The notes: a model not told the origin generated them from the letters alone. 6,311 nt of DNA from Gammaproteobacteria bacterium UBA4475 (GCA_002389265.1 DGOD01000002.1:1-6311); one strand, 5' to 3'; positions 1 to 6,211 are shown, counted from the first letter of the stretch. Numbers and translations are program-made.

Positions 1-555
1 CACCAGAACTCACAAGTGGTGGGGGTTGAACTTCGCAGTGAGCTTGCATCTTTGTGTAATCGTGCAGCTGCGGATTTGGCAGACGAAGGTTTGACGTTTG
101 TTTGTGGTGATGTGAAGACCCATGCGCCTGAACATACCGATGTCATGATTGCTTTGCATGCCTGTGACACGGCGACAGACTACGCGATCCATTATGGTAT
201 TCGCGCAAAAGCGGCCATTATTATGTGTTCGCCCTGTTGCCATAAACAAATTCGACCACAGATGCACAGTCCGGCGCAGCTTAAGCCAATGCTCCAATAC
301 GGCGTTCATCTCGGTCAAGAAGCCGAGATGGTAACGGATACACTACGAGCCTTGTTGCTTGAGGCATACGGCTATCAAACTAAAGTGTTTGAGTTTGTCA
401 GTCTGGAGCATACCAACAAAAACAAAATGATACTGGCGATCAAAAAATCATCGATCGGCGATACGGATCAGTGCTTCGCCCAGATTGAAGCCATCAAAGC
501 CTTTTACGGCATCCAAGAGCATTGCCTCGAGAGTCTTCTCCAACAAGAAGCTTGA
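1..555 (+). CDS. SAM-dependent methyltransferase, C-terminal part (Methyltransf_32 / METTL25-like), 5' end outside the window
   Basis: The reading frame is open from base 1 and closes at TGA 553-555, leaving 184 residues of a protein that began upstream. The GTG at 16 is probably not the start, because the frame continues to its left and the VVGVE stretch (about residues 6-10) looks like the strand that ends in the acidic residue binding the SAM ribose. Further on are IALHACDTATD (about 50-60), the position of the catalytic-loop motif IV in class I methyltransferases, and SPCCHK (77-82), a Cys-Cys-His signature I associate with the PF13679 family (METTL25/RRNAD1-like). The C-terminal part carries VFEFVSLEHTNKNKMI, also typical of bacterial members. 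These are generally predicted to be soluble and cytoplasmic. The substrate is not shown by the sequence; an RNA is often suggested for the family. It converges on the MFS gene with a 17-bp gap. Confidence 0.85.
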   Translation, partial: HQNSQVVGVELRSELASLCNRAAADLADEGLTFVCGDVKTHAPEHTDVMIALHACDTATDYAIHYGIRAKAAIIMCSPCCHKQIRPQMHSPAQLKPMLQYGVHLGQEAEMVTDTLRALLLEAYGYQTKVFEFVSLEHTNKNKMILAIKKSSIGDTDQCFAQIEAIKAFYGIQEHCLESLLQQEA

Positions 556-563
556 TCAGCTTC
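547..563. terminator. Small hairpin between convergent genes, possible weak bidirectional terminator
   Basis: GAAGCT (547-552) and AGCTTC (558-563) form a perfect 6-bp stem around the loop TGATC, straddling the stop codon of the methyltransferase gene and ending 9 bp before the MFS stop codon. No T-run follows on either strand, so it is not a canonical intrinsic terminator. Its position between two stop codons is the main argument for a role. Confidence 0.25.
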
Positions 564-572
564 GCGCTTGAG

Positions 573-1988
573 TTATGGTGCGGGTCTGGACTGCTCTTCC
601 TTGACCTTCAATAACATGACTGAGCCGATGACCATCAGTATCACCAGGGACGCAAACCCAGCGCGCTGTGACTGAAACCAGGCAGTGGTGGTGGCTACCA
701 GCAGAGGTGCCAAAAATGCGGTGACGGTCCCCGACAGGGCAAATAGACCAAAAAATTGGGTCATCAGTGCTGGCGGTGAAATTCTTGCCATCAAGGTTCT
801 GGATGACGACAAGCCGGTGACAAAAAACATGGCAAAGATCTGCATCGTGCCGAAGTACATGAGCTCCGAGAGAGATTGGAAGTAGGGGAAGCTCCACACT
901 GGCTGGGTACTGACTGGCACAAGGAACAGGATCGTGTCTGGTTCAATAGAAACCAGCGTCACCAATACCAGTGAGCTCATGGCGATTGAGATTTGCAAGG
1001 TGCGAATTGAGCCGAGTAAATCGTCCAGCTTACCGCCCACAAAGGCGCCGATCATGGCTGAGCTGCTGGTGACTAAGCCGAGAATCAGCAGAGTCGTTGT
1101 ACCCCACTGAAAGGTCCCAGAGGCATAAACACCCCCAAAGGTCATCACGCCGATCATGCCATCAATAAAAAACATCCGCCCCACCAAATAAATTGCAATG
1201 TTGGAGTAGTGTTTGAGTTGCCCCATGGTTTTGATGACATCTCGAACACCTTCCTTTGCAGCGTTCCATGCCGGAGTGCCAGAGGATTTTCCATCTGGGG
1301 TGAACAGTAAGACAGGCATAGTGAACAGCAGCATCCAGATAGCCGCTATCGGCCCGACAATGCGATCATGTTCATGGCTGGCTTGATCGATACCAAACAG
1401 CGCGTTAGCGGGTAAAAAACTCCAGTCGATAGTGCCGGGCAAAGAGAATGCGAGCAGCACAAAGAGCATTAACAGCACGCCACCGACATTACCTAACGAG
1501 AAGGCTAGGCCCGAAACAAAACCGAGCTTATTGACTGGTGTGATGCCGGGCAGCATGGCGTTGTGAAACACCTCAGAGATGGCGAAGGCAACGCTGATAA
1601 TCAACAAAATGAACAGCGCCGGATAGATGCCAATACCGGTGCCGCCGGGCTTTATAAACCACAGGGCGCAGGCACCGATGGCCATAATGATCACTGTAGC
1701 GACAATCCAGGGTTTGCGTCGACCATTCTTGTCGGCAATAGCGCCCAAGAAAGGCGCCGTTAGAGCCAGAATGATGCCAGCAGTAGCATTCAGATAGCCG
1801 ATCAAGGTCTGACCGTGAACCGGGTCTCCCACCACCGTATTGCTGAAGTAAGGAAAGAAAATATAAATGATGACCATGATGTAGTAGGGGTCGCGCGCGC
1901 CCTGGCCGAAGGTCCAGCTTAAATAGCCCAGGGGGGATGCAGCGGGTGTGCCGGCAAGTGACAAGGGCGATGAGTGTAGGCTGGTCAT
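573..1988 (-). CDS. MFS transporter, Atg22/UMF1-like family
   Basis: A 471-residue integral membrane protein with about 12 hydrophobic segments, a normal length for the major facilitator superfamily. The N-terminal segment with SWTFGQGARDPYYIMVIIYI (about 24-43) and YFSNTVVGD (48-56) resembles the Atg22/UMF1 branch. Residues 82-94 (GAIADKNGRRKPW) match MFS motif A, the cytoplasmic TM2-TM3 loop, and a second version lies near 317-329 (VGGKLDDLLGSIR). It should sit in the cytoplasmic membrane and carry a small solute. Bacterial relatives are often labelled sugar or amino-acid carriers, but the sequence does not fix the substrate. The ATG at 1988 is chosen because it keeps the whole conserved N-terminal region; its Shine-Dalgarno is weak. 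It is a single-gene unit converging on the methyltransferase gene. The GH1 gene beyond the small VOC gene, on the same strand, makes a glycoside plausible as cargo, but that is inference. Confidence 0.85.
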   Translation of the reverse strand: MTSLHSSPLSLAGTPAASPLGYLSWTFGQGARDPYYIMVIIYIFFPYFSNTVVGDPVHGQTLIGYLNATAGIILALTAPFLGAIADKNGRRKPWIVATVIIMAIGACALWFIKPGGTGIGIYPALFILLIISVAFAISEVFHNAMLPGITPVNKLGFVSGLAFSLGNVGGVLLMLFVLLAFSLPGTIDWSFLPANALFGIDQASHEHDRIVGPIAAIWMLLFTMPVLLFTPDGKSSGTPAWNAAKEGVRDVIKTMGQLKHYSNIAIYLVGRMFFIDGMIGVMTFGGVYASGTFQWGTTTLLILGLVTSSSAMIGAFVGGKLDDLLGSIRTLQISIAMSSLVLVTLVSIEPDTILFLVPVSTQPVWSFPYFQSLSELMYFGTMQIFAMFFVTGLSSSRTLMARISPPALMTQFFGLFALSGTVTAFLAPLLVATTTAWFQSQRAGFASLVILMVIGSVMLLKVKEEQSRPAP

Positions 1989-2040
1989 AGTGTGTCTACT
2001 CTGTAAATGCGAAGAGTGAATCGACGCTTCAGTTGCTTGG

Positions 2041-2069
2041 ATAATTGCATGTTGCTATGGCCCTGTCAC
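2041..2069 (-). promoter_or_regulatory. Candidate sigma70-type promoter for the MFS gene
   Basis: Read on the minus strand, GTGACA (2064-2069, 5 of 6 matches to the -35 consensus) and AATTAT (2041-2046, 4 of 6 to the -10) are separated by exactly 17 bp. The predicted start of transcription lies about 45 bp upstream of the MFS ATG. This rests on pattern matching only. The 198-bp gap at 1989-2186 holds nothing else I recognise; a matching promoter for the VOC gene on the other strand was weak (TTGAAG at 2123 is the best -35 candidate). Confidence 0.3.
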
Positions 2070-2173
2070 CCTCGAAGTTGCAAGCCGCGATCAGTGTTGG
2101 TTTCGGTAGGAAAATTTACTCCTTGAAGCCCGTCGCCATTCGTCCCATGCTAGGCGGAAGATTTTTGTTGATC

Positions 2174-2177
2174 GAGG
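2174..2177 (+). promoter_or_regulatory. Ribosome binding site of the VOC gene
   Basis: GAGG lies 9 bp before the ATG at 2187 and decides for that codon rather than the in-frame ATG at 2199, which lacks such a site. Confidence 0.5.
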
Positions 2178-2186
2178 CTGACTGCT

Positions 2187-2540
2187 ATGAATTTTTCTAT
2201 GATTCACCATATTTCCATTAATGTTGCCGATGTCCAACAAGCGACTAACTTTTACGTTGAGACCCTGAACTTTAAGCAAATAGCCAGGCCGGATCTCGGC
2301 TTTGACGGAGCCTGGTTGCAGATCGGCGAACAGCAATTACATCTGCTGGAAGTAGAGAACCATCAGGCGCCTGCGGGACAGCACTTCGCCTTTGAGGTGG
2401 ACGATATTGGCGCCTACAGAGACTATCTTCAAGCCAAGGGCGTCGAAGTATCCCGATCAAATGAAATGACAGGGATCTGTCTGCAGTGTTTTTTTAAAGA
2501 TCCTTCAGGCAATCTGCTAGAGTTAAATCAGCGGCTATAG
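2187..2540 (+). CDS. VOC superfamily protein (glyoxalase/bleomycin-resistance/dioxygenase fold)
   Basis: A 117-residue soluble protein that spans one complete VOC domain made of two beta-alpha-beta-beta-beta modules. The start of module one reads HHISINVADVQQATNFY (7-23), and module two starts at HFAFEVDD (66-73) and ends with FFKDPSGNLLELNQ (102-115). All four usual metal positions are occupied by ligand-type residues: His8, His52 (in QLHLLE), His66 and Glu112, so it probably binds a divalent metal. The family includes glyoxalase I, fosfomycin-resistance enzymes and epimerases, and nothing here decides between them. GAGG at 2174-2177, 9 bp ahead of the ATG, supports this start over the inner Met5 codon. 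The gene is monocistronic and meets the GH1 gene tail to tail with only 3 bp between stop codons. Confidence 0.82.
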   Translation: MNFSMIHHISINVADVQQATNFYVETLNFKQIARPDLGFDGAWLQIGEQQLHLLEVENHQAPAGQHFAFEVDDIGAYRDYLQAKGVEVSRSNEMTGICLQCFFKDPSGNLLELNQRL

Positions 2541-2543
2541 ACA

Positions 2544-3785
2544 TCAGCGCAGGGTGTTGCTGCGGGCGACGCTTCCTAGCCAAACCGCGCTGTCTTTGAC
2601 GGTGCGCGCCTGTGTTTGTCGATCTACTGCAATCAGACCAAATGTCGGCGTATAACCAAGCATCCACTCAAAGTTGTCCAGTGCCGACCAGTAGGTGTAG
2701 CCCATCACAGGAATGCCATCTTCCAGACAGTTTTTCACGCCATGCAGGGCGCTCTCGACGTAAGCGATGCGGCGCCTGTCATCGGTTGTCGCCAGACCGT
2801 TCTCAGTGACCATAATCGGTAAACCGGATGTGGCGTAGGCTTGCCGAATCGCACTTTCCAGTGCCTCGGGCCAAAACTCGTAGCTCATCTGAGTCAATTC
2901 AATACCCGCTTCTGGTGGCATGGGGCCAGAAGCGTCATAGCGGTGGCGGGTGTAGCATTGCACGCCAACGAAATCGTCCCCCACCAAGTCCGTCAGATAT
3001 GCTTCATTCACCGCCTGGCGGTGCTGCGCCGCGATGGCTTCACCGCCAGCTACTGAGACGATGTCCTGGACCGCCAGGGTCGCCCCCACGGGAAATGTCG
3101 AGCCACTAGCGCGAATCGCGGCAACAGCCTGATGATGTGCTGCCATAACCACGGCGCGCCCCTGTTCACTGACCGCAAACATAAACGGATTCAGCTCGTT
3201 AGGTGTGATACCGAGCTGAGCCGAAGCTTCGATCCAGCCAGGAGATTGGCGGATCTTGGTCATGGGTGGCATCATACCTGAGGAGATCAGCACCCGACCT
3301 ATGTTGACCTCATTGATGGTGCAACCGCCACCAATCAGATGGCCCAAGTCGCGAGCTATTCGCCCGCAGTAACGGGCGAACAGCGCCGATGTGGCAGCAC
3401 TTTCCCAGCCACCTTGCTGCAACAGCCACTGGGGTGAAGAAAAGTGGTGGAAGGTGACAAACGGCTTTAGTCCGTGTTCATGACAAGCTTCGAGCATACG
3501 CCGATAATGATTGATGGCCGCAGCGGAAAATTGACCCTCGACCGGCTCGACTCGAGCCCACTCGATAGAGAATCGATAAGAGTTAAAGCCCAAATCGGCT
3601 AGCAGCTTGATGTCGTCGGGATAACGATGAAAGTGATCACAGGCATCCAGAGACGGTTCCTTGAACATGCTGTGTTCAACCTGTTCAAGCAACCAGATAT
3701 CGTTATTGGTGTTATTGCCTTCTACCTGGTGTGCCGCTGTGGCGGTGCTCCAGATAAAGTTCTCGGGAAACAAGTACGATTCCAT
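2544..3785 (-). CDS. Glycoside hydrolase family 1 enzyme (beta-glucosidase-like)
   Basis: A 413-residue (beta/alpha)8-barrel retaining glycosidase. The N-terminus FPENFIWSTATAAHQVEGNN (6-25) is the standard GH1 opening, with sugar-binding Gln20. FVTFHHFSSPQW (109-120) supplies His114; TINEVN (156-161) holds the likely acid/base Glu159; VTENG (326-330) holds the likely nucleophile Glu328; YWSALDNFEW (365-374) gives the Trp366/Glu373 sugar-binding end. All catalytic positions are present, so it should be active on beta-glycosides. There is no signal peptide, so it acts in the cytoplasm on imported substrate. Two oddities are visible: 413 residues is short against the usual 440-480, and Val replaces the near-constant Pro after the acid/base Glu (NEV instead of NEP). 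No strong Shine-Dalgarno precedes the ATG at 3785, but the family alignment supports this start. The true substrate could be a glucoside, galactoside or fucoside; the motifs do not say. Confidence 0.9.
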   Translation of the reverse strand: MESYLFPENFIWSTATAAHQVEGNNTNNDIWLLEQVEHSMFKEPSLDACDHFHRYPDDIKLLADLGFNSYRFSIEWARVEPVEGQFSAAAINHYRRMLEACHEHGLKPFVTFHHFSSPQWLLQQGGWESAATSALFARYCGRIARDLGHLIGGGCTINEVNIGRVLISSGMMPPMTKIRQSPGWIEASAQLGITPNELNPFMFAVSEQGRAVVMAAHHQAVAAIRASGSTFPVGATLAVQDIVSVAGGEAIAAQHRQAVNEAYLTDLVGDDFVGVQCYTRHRYDASGPMPPEAGIELTQMSYEFWPEALESAIRQAYATSGLPIMVTENGLATTDDRRRIAYVESALHGVKNCLEDGIPVMGYTYWSALDNFEWMLGYTPTFGLIAVDRQTQARTVKDSAVWLGSVARSNTLR

Positions 3786-3834
3786 GATGTTTTACCGCAG
3801 AGAGTCTCAGGTTGATAATGAATGAATGAATTGA

Positions 3835-3862
3835 TTGTCACCACCGATTCTGCAACTATTTT
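3835..3862 (+). promoter_or_regulatory. Candidate promoter of the PhyH gene in the divergent 98-bp region
   Basis: TTGTCA (3835-3840, 5 of 6 to the -35 consensus) and TATTTT (3857-3862, 4 of 6 to the -10) are 16 bp apart. The leader would be only about 15 nt, just holding the Shine-Dalgarno at 3873-3877. The same 98 bp must also contain the GH1 promoter on the other strand, for which I see no convincing match. A short AATG tandem run (about 3817-3828) lies immediately upstream. Confidence 0.35.
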
Positions 3863-3872
3863 ACATTCAACC

Positions 3873-3877
3873 GAGGG
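3873..3877 (+). promoter_or_regulatory. Ribosome binding site of the PhyH gene
   Basis: GAGGG ends 6 bp before the ATG at 3884, a good match and spacing. It favours this codon over an out-of-frame ATG at 3822 and over later Met codons. Confidence 0.55.
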
Positions 3878-3883
3878 CAGACG

Positions 3884-4693
3884 ATGGGCTTGCAACGACA
3901 TGAACAAAATACCGCCTTTGCCTGGCGTGACGCCACTGGCCCTTTCCGGCTTGTCACTGAGCCACAGGCACGGCAATGGAATCAAGATGGCGCCTTCCTG
4001 CTTGAGCAGGTTATACCCCAGGCAATGCTGAATGCGTTGATGACGGCGATTGATCCGTTGGAAGCCAAGACCAATGCATTCCTGCGGACCGTTGAAAACA
4101 AGCGACAATATATTGCTCGTGCTGACGAGGTTACTTTTGCGCTACATGTGGTGAAACGCGCTGAAGTGGCGCGAGAGTTTGCGACTTCCACATTATTTGC
4201 GGATCTGTGTCACGATTTGCTGGGCCCAGACTGTCGTCTCTACTGGGATCAGGCGGTATATAAAAAGCCCTACTGCCCCGAGGAATTTCCCTGGCACCAG
4301 GACAACGGCTACAATTTCGTCGTGCCTCAGGATTACCTGACGTGCTGGATACCTCTGGTGGATACTACCATCGACAATGGTTGTCCCTGGATCATGCCGG
4401 GGGTGCATCAGCGAGGTACGTTAAGCCACTGGCATACTGACTTGGGGTACGAGTGTTTGAGTGACGCAAGTGGTGCGGTGCCGATTGAGGCCAAAGCGGG
4501 CGACATCGTCGTGTTTTCGTCGCTGACGCCCCACCGTACTGGGCCGAATCTGACGGGTGATGAGCGCAAGGCTTATATCTTGCAATTTGCGCACGATCCG
4601 TCGGTTATGTTATCGAAAGATGGTGGTCAAGGGACGCCCCAGGATGATCAGGACAGGCAATTTCTGGTGATCAAGGCGGGCGAGTACGTCTGA
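3884..4693 (+). CDS. Phytanoyl-CoA dioxygenase (PhyH) family Fe(II)/2-oxoglutarate oxygenase
   Basis: A 269-residue soluble protein with the PhyH double-stranded beta-helix. The iron-binding facial triad is visible as His138-x-Asp140 (in FPWHQDNGYN) and His217 (in TPHRTGPN). Arg228, eleven residues after the last His, sits where the 2-oxoglutarate-binding Arg is found in PhyH and EctD enzymes. TCWIPLVDTTIDNGCPWIMPG (153-173) is the typical central core that follows the HxD strand. It should hydroxylate, or otherwise oxidise, a small substrate using O2 and 2-oxoglutarate; the family covers lipid acyl-CoAs, ectoine, halogenated and natural-product substrates, so the substrate is open. Length is normal and no signal peptide is seen. 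It is divergent from the GH1 gene and converges, 36 bp apart, on the SOI-like gene. It could work with that oxidative operon, but nothing shows co-regulation. Confidence 0.87.
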   Translation: MGLQRHEQNTAFAWRDATGPFRLVTEPQARQWNQDGAFLLEQVIPQAMLNALMTAIDPLEAKTNAFLRTVENKRQYIARADEVTFALHVVKRAEVAREFATSTLFADLCHDLLGPDCRLYWDQAVYKKPYCPEEFPWHQDNGYNFVVPQDYLTCWIPLVDTTIDNGCPWIMPGVHQRGTLSHWHTDLGYECLSDASGAVPIEAKAGDIVVFSSLTPHRTGPNLTGDERKAYILQFAHDPSVMLSKDGGQGTPQDDQDRQFLVIKAGEYV

Positions 4694-4708
4694 GGGTTCA
4701 GCAAACCC
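4694..4708. terminator. Short hairpin between the PhyH and SOI-like genes
   Basis: GGGTT (4694-4698) can pair with AACCC (4704-4708) around the loop CAGCA, directly after the PhyH stop codon. The stem has only 5 bp and no T-run follows, so termination is doubtful; its place in a 36-bp convergent gap is the only support. Confidence 0.2.
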
Positions 4709-4729
4709 CAAGACGCCGACTCGCAACGA

Positions 4730-5233
4730 CTAATTAGAATAGTGGCGCGCTGCATCCAACGCACTTTTTGCCAGTATGGCAACGGCGATAAAGGTGAAAA
4801 TCATCCCGGTGCCGCCGCCGAGGAACGCCAGCGCGCCGGCCAGATCGCCTTCGCCGAAGGGTGTTGCGCCGACGGATAATCCTCGGTTAGTACTGAAGTT
4901 ACCGGCCCAGTAGAACAGGGTGTTGGCCCAGCCGGTAATGATCATGCCCCAGCCAACCAGTAAGTCGCGGCGGCCAGTGAGTGCGAGCTTTTGCATCAGT
5001 AAACCTGCGCCGCCGATCATGACCCCATTTAAAATGCCGCCGACGTGCGCAGCTTGCCAACCGCGACTGGTGCCTGGAATCGCAACTTCCCAAGCGGGGA
5101 ATGGCCATAGGCTAATGGCGTCCAGTAGCGAGAAGATCAGCATGATGCCAGCCACCAGACCGAGTAACAGGACGATCATGCCATTGGCGATAACCAGGTA
5201 AGACAGTCGTGGATTTGGGGTTGGGTTAGGCAA
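4730..5233 (-). CDS. Styrene-oxide isomerase (StyC/SOI)-like membrane protein
   Basis: With a TTG start at 5233 this is a 167-residue, four-helix membrane protein (helices about 13-37, 63-83, 91-111, 132-155). The core PGTSRGW (53-59), AAHVGGILNG (61-70), GWANTLFY (101-108), NFSTNRGL (112-119) and FGEGDL (126-131) lines up, as far as I recall that sequence, with Pseudomonas styrene-oxide isomerase (169 residues). There, haem b iron is held by His58 and acts as Lewis acid to turn the epoxide into phenylacetaldehyde. His63, Asn69, Asn104 and Tyr108 fall at the places of SOI His58, Asn64, Asn99 and Tyr103 with one constant offset; SOI Asp95 is Thr100 here. The TTG start is chosen because AGAGG lies 9 bp ahead, the length then fits the family, and an ATG at 5344 would overlap the upstream gene by 85 bp with a non-conserved tail. 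It is second in an operon with the di-iron protein gene (26-bp gap). The natural substrate is probably another epoxide, not necessarily styrene oxide. Confidence 0.78.
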   Translation of the reverse strand: MPNPTPNPRLSYLVIANGMIVLLLGLVAGIMLIFSLLDAISLWPFPAWEVAIPGTSRGWQAAHVGGILNGVMIGGAGLLMQKLALTGRRDLLVGWGMIITGWANTLFYWAGNFSTNRGLSVGATPFGEGDLAGALAFLGGGTGMIFTFIAVAILAKSALDAARHYSN

Positions 5234-5242
5234 TCGGGTATA

Positions 5243-5247
5243 CCTCT
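5243..5247 (-). promoter_or_regulatory. Ribosome binding site that decides the TTG start of the SOI-like gene
   Basis: On the minus strand AGAGG lies 9 bp before TTG (5233-5231), inside the 26-bp gap after the stop codon of the upstream gene. No such site precedes the first in-frame internal ATG, which would remove much of the first membrane helix. Confidence 0.55.
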
Positions 5248-5259
5248 GCGGTTGACGAT

Positions 5260-6198
5260 TTAGGTGGGGCTGGCAAGCATTTGCTCGATAGCCTGGTTGT
5301 CGAGGGCAAGTGTGTTGTGACCGGCCGTATGGTACTTGCGCCAAGCGACTGCCAGTCGGTTCTGCTCATCGTTGCAGATTGGGTGGTGTCGCGGGTGATA
5401 GTTTCGGCCCAGCACCGGCAAAGCTGCCCGGCCTAAATCGAAGGCAAAGCCGGCGAAAAACTGCCACGCCCGCCAGGCTCGTCCAGGAGTCTTGTAGTAG
5501 CCTTCTTTGCGAATCATTAAGGCGTAAGCCTTGTAGGTTTCCCAGCTGATATGGGTAAAGGCATACAGCACCATCCAACGGCGATACCACAGATTATTGG
5601 GATAAAAGGCTTGGTAAAAGTCAAAAGCCACGGCGCCATGCTCAACTTCTTCGACCTGGTGCCAGACCCATAATGCGCGCAAGGTGGGATCGGCTTCGGC
5701 CATAAACTCTTGGTAACGGTTGAGGATGATCATGCCGCCGAGAAACGTAAAGGTCTCGTAGCCTGCGGTAAAGCCGATTTTGAATTTCTTACTACTGTTT
5801 TTGAAGTGGGTTTCGAAATAGGTTTTGGCGTGGGTATCCAGGTCGGTGAGGCCCGGATAAAATTGCGCCATCGCCTGGTTCCAGCCGAGGAAGTTGAAGG
5901 CATGATGAGACTCCTGGCCGATAATGGCCTGCACATCGGTATGCAATGCAGGGTCCTTCAGTTCGTCTCGATAGGCCCGCATGACCTTCACCAGGAAGCG
6001 CTCGAAGTGGGGTACGTGGAGGCCCAGGGCATTGATGAAAATTGAAAAGTTTGGATGAGTCTGGCTCCACACAGGCTTGCTGACCGTCTCGGTATCTAGT
6101 TTGAAGCGCAGTTGCCTGACGGGGATAGCATCCATAGGGTGCGCGCTGGGCAGATCCTGTTTATGATCAGGTTCAGGCGGATTCTGCAGCGTGGTCAT
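5260..6198 (-). CDS. PF10118-family protein ('metal-dependent hydrolase'), probable ferritin-like di-iron protein
   Basis: A 312-residue soluble, mostly helical protein of the family that databases call predicted metal-dependent hydrolase (COG3687/PF10118). The usual opening IPVRQLRFKLD (25-35) is present. The possible metal ligands fall in the order of a four-helix di-iron carboxylate protein: Glu66 (HFERFLVKVM), Glu96-x-x-His99 (QESHH), Glu148 (YETF) and Glu184-x-x-His187 (VEEVEHGAVAFD). That pattern suggests O2-dependent chemistry such as hydroxylation, desaturation or epoxidation, rather than hydrolysis; this is my inference. No signal peptide is seen; the aromatic stretch 203-226 may lie near the membrane. 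AAGGGG 7 bp ahead of the ATG at 6198 supports the start. It is first in an operon with the SOI-like gene, hinting that its product may be the substrate of the isomerase. Electron-transfer partners are not in view. Confidence 0.82.
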   Translation of the reverse strand: MTTLQNPPEPDHKQDLPSAHPMDAIPVRQLRFKLDTETVSKPVWSQTHPNFSIFINALGLHVPHFERFLVKVMRAYRDELKDPALHTDVQAIIGQESHHAFNFLGWNQAMAQFYPGLTDLDTHAKTYFETHFKNSSKKFKIGFTAGYETFTFLGGMIILNRYQEFMAEADPTLRALWVWHQVEEVEHGAVAFDFYQAFYPNNLWYRRWMVLYAFTHISWETYKAYALMIRKEGYYKTPGRAWRAWQFFAGFAFDLGRAALPVLGRNYHPRHHPICNDEQNRLAVAWRKYHTAGHNTLALDNQAIEQMLASPT

Positions 6199-6205
6199 GG
6201 CATGG

Positions 6206-6211
6206 CCCCTT
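6206..6211 (-). promoter_or_regulatory. Ribosome binding site of the di-iron protein gene
   Basis: AAGGGG on the minus strand, 7 bp before ATG 6198. Another ATG at 6203 is out of frame and too close to the site. Confidence 0.5.

Noticed and set aside
16..18. GTG at 16 as start of the methyltransferase gene
   Set aside because: The frame stays open to base 1 and the residues just after it belong to a conserved SAM-binding strand, so the protein must begin outside the window.
556..897. 113-codon minus-strand open frame overlapping the end of the MFS gene
   Set aside because: It is a second frame on the same strand within the MFS C-terminal half, with no hydrophobic or domain pattern of its own.
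2828..3109. 93-codon plus-strand open frame inside the GH1 gene
   Set aside because: Antisense to the GH1 coding sequence; Pro/Arg/Ser-rich translation typical of a shadow frame.
3817..3829. AATG tandem run as a repeat element
   Set aside because: Only about three 4-bp units in an A/T-rich promoter gap; too short to be a meaningful repeat.
3722..4108. 128-codon minus-strand open frame covering the GH1 start, the divergent gap and the PhyH start
   Set aside because: It overlaps two real genes in other frames, and its translation shows no domain or membrane pattern.
5234..5344. Upstream extension of the SOI-like gene to ATG 5344
   Set aside because: It overlaps the di-iron protein gene by 85 bp, gives a low-complexity N-terminal tail not seen in SOI, and is explained better by the TTG start with its own ribosome binding site.
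5710..6045. 111-codon plus-strand open frame
   Set aside because: It lies wholly antisense to the well-supported PF10118 gene, matches no family I know and has no sensible ribosome binding site.
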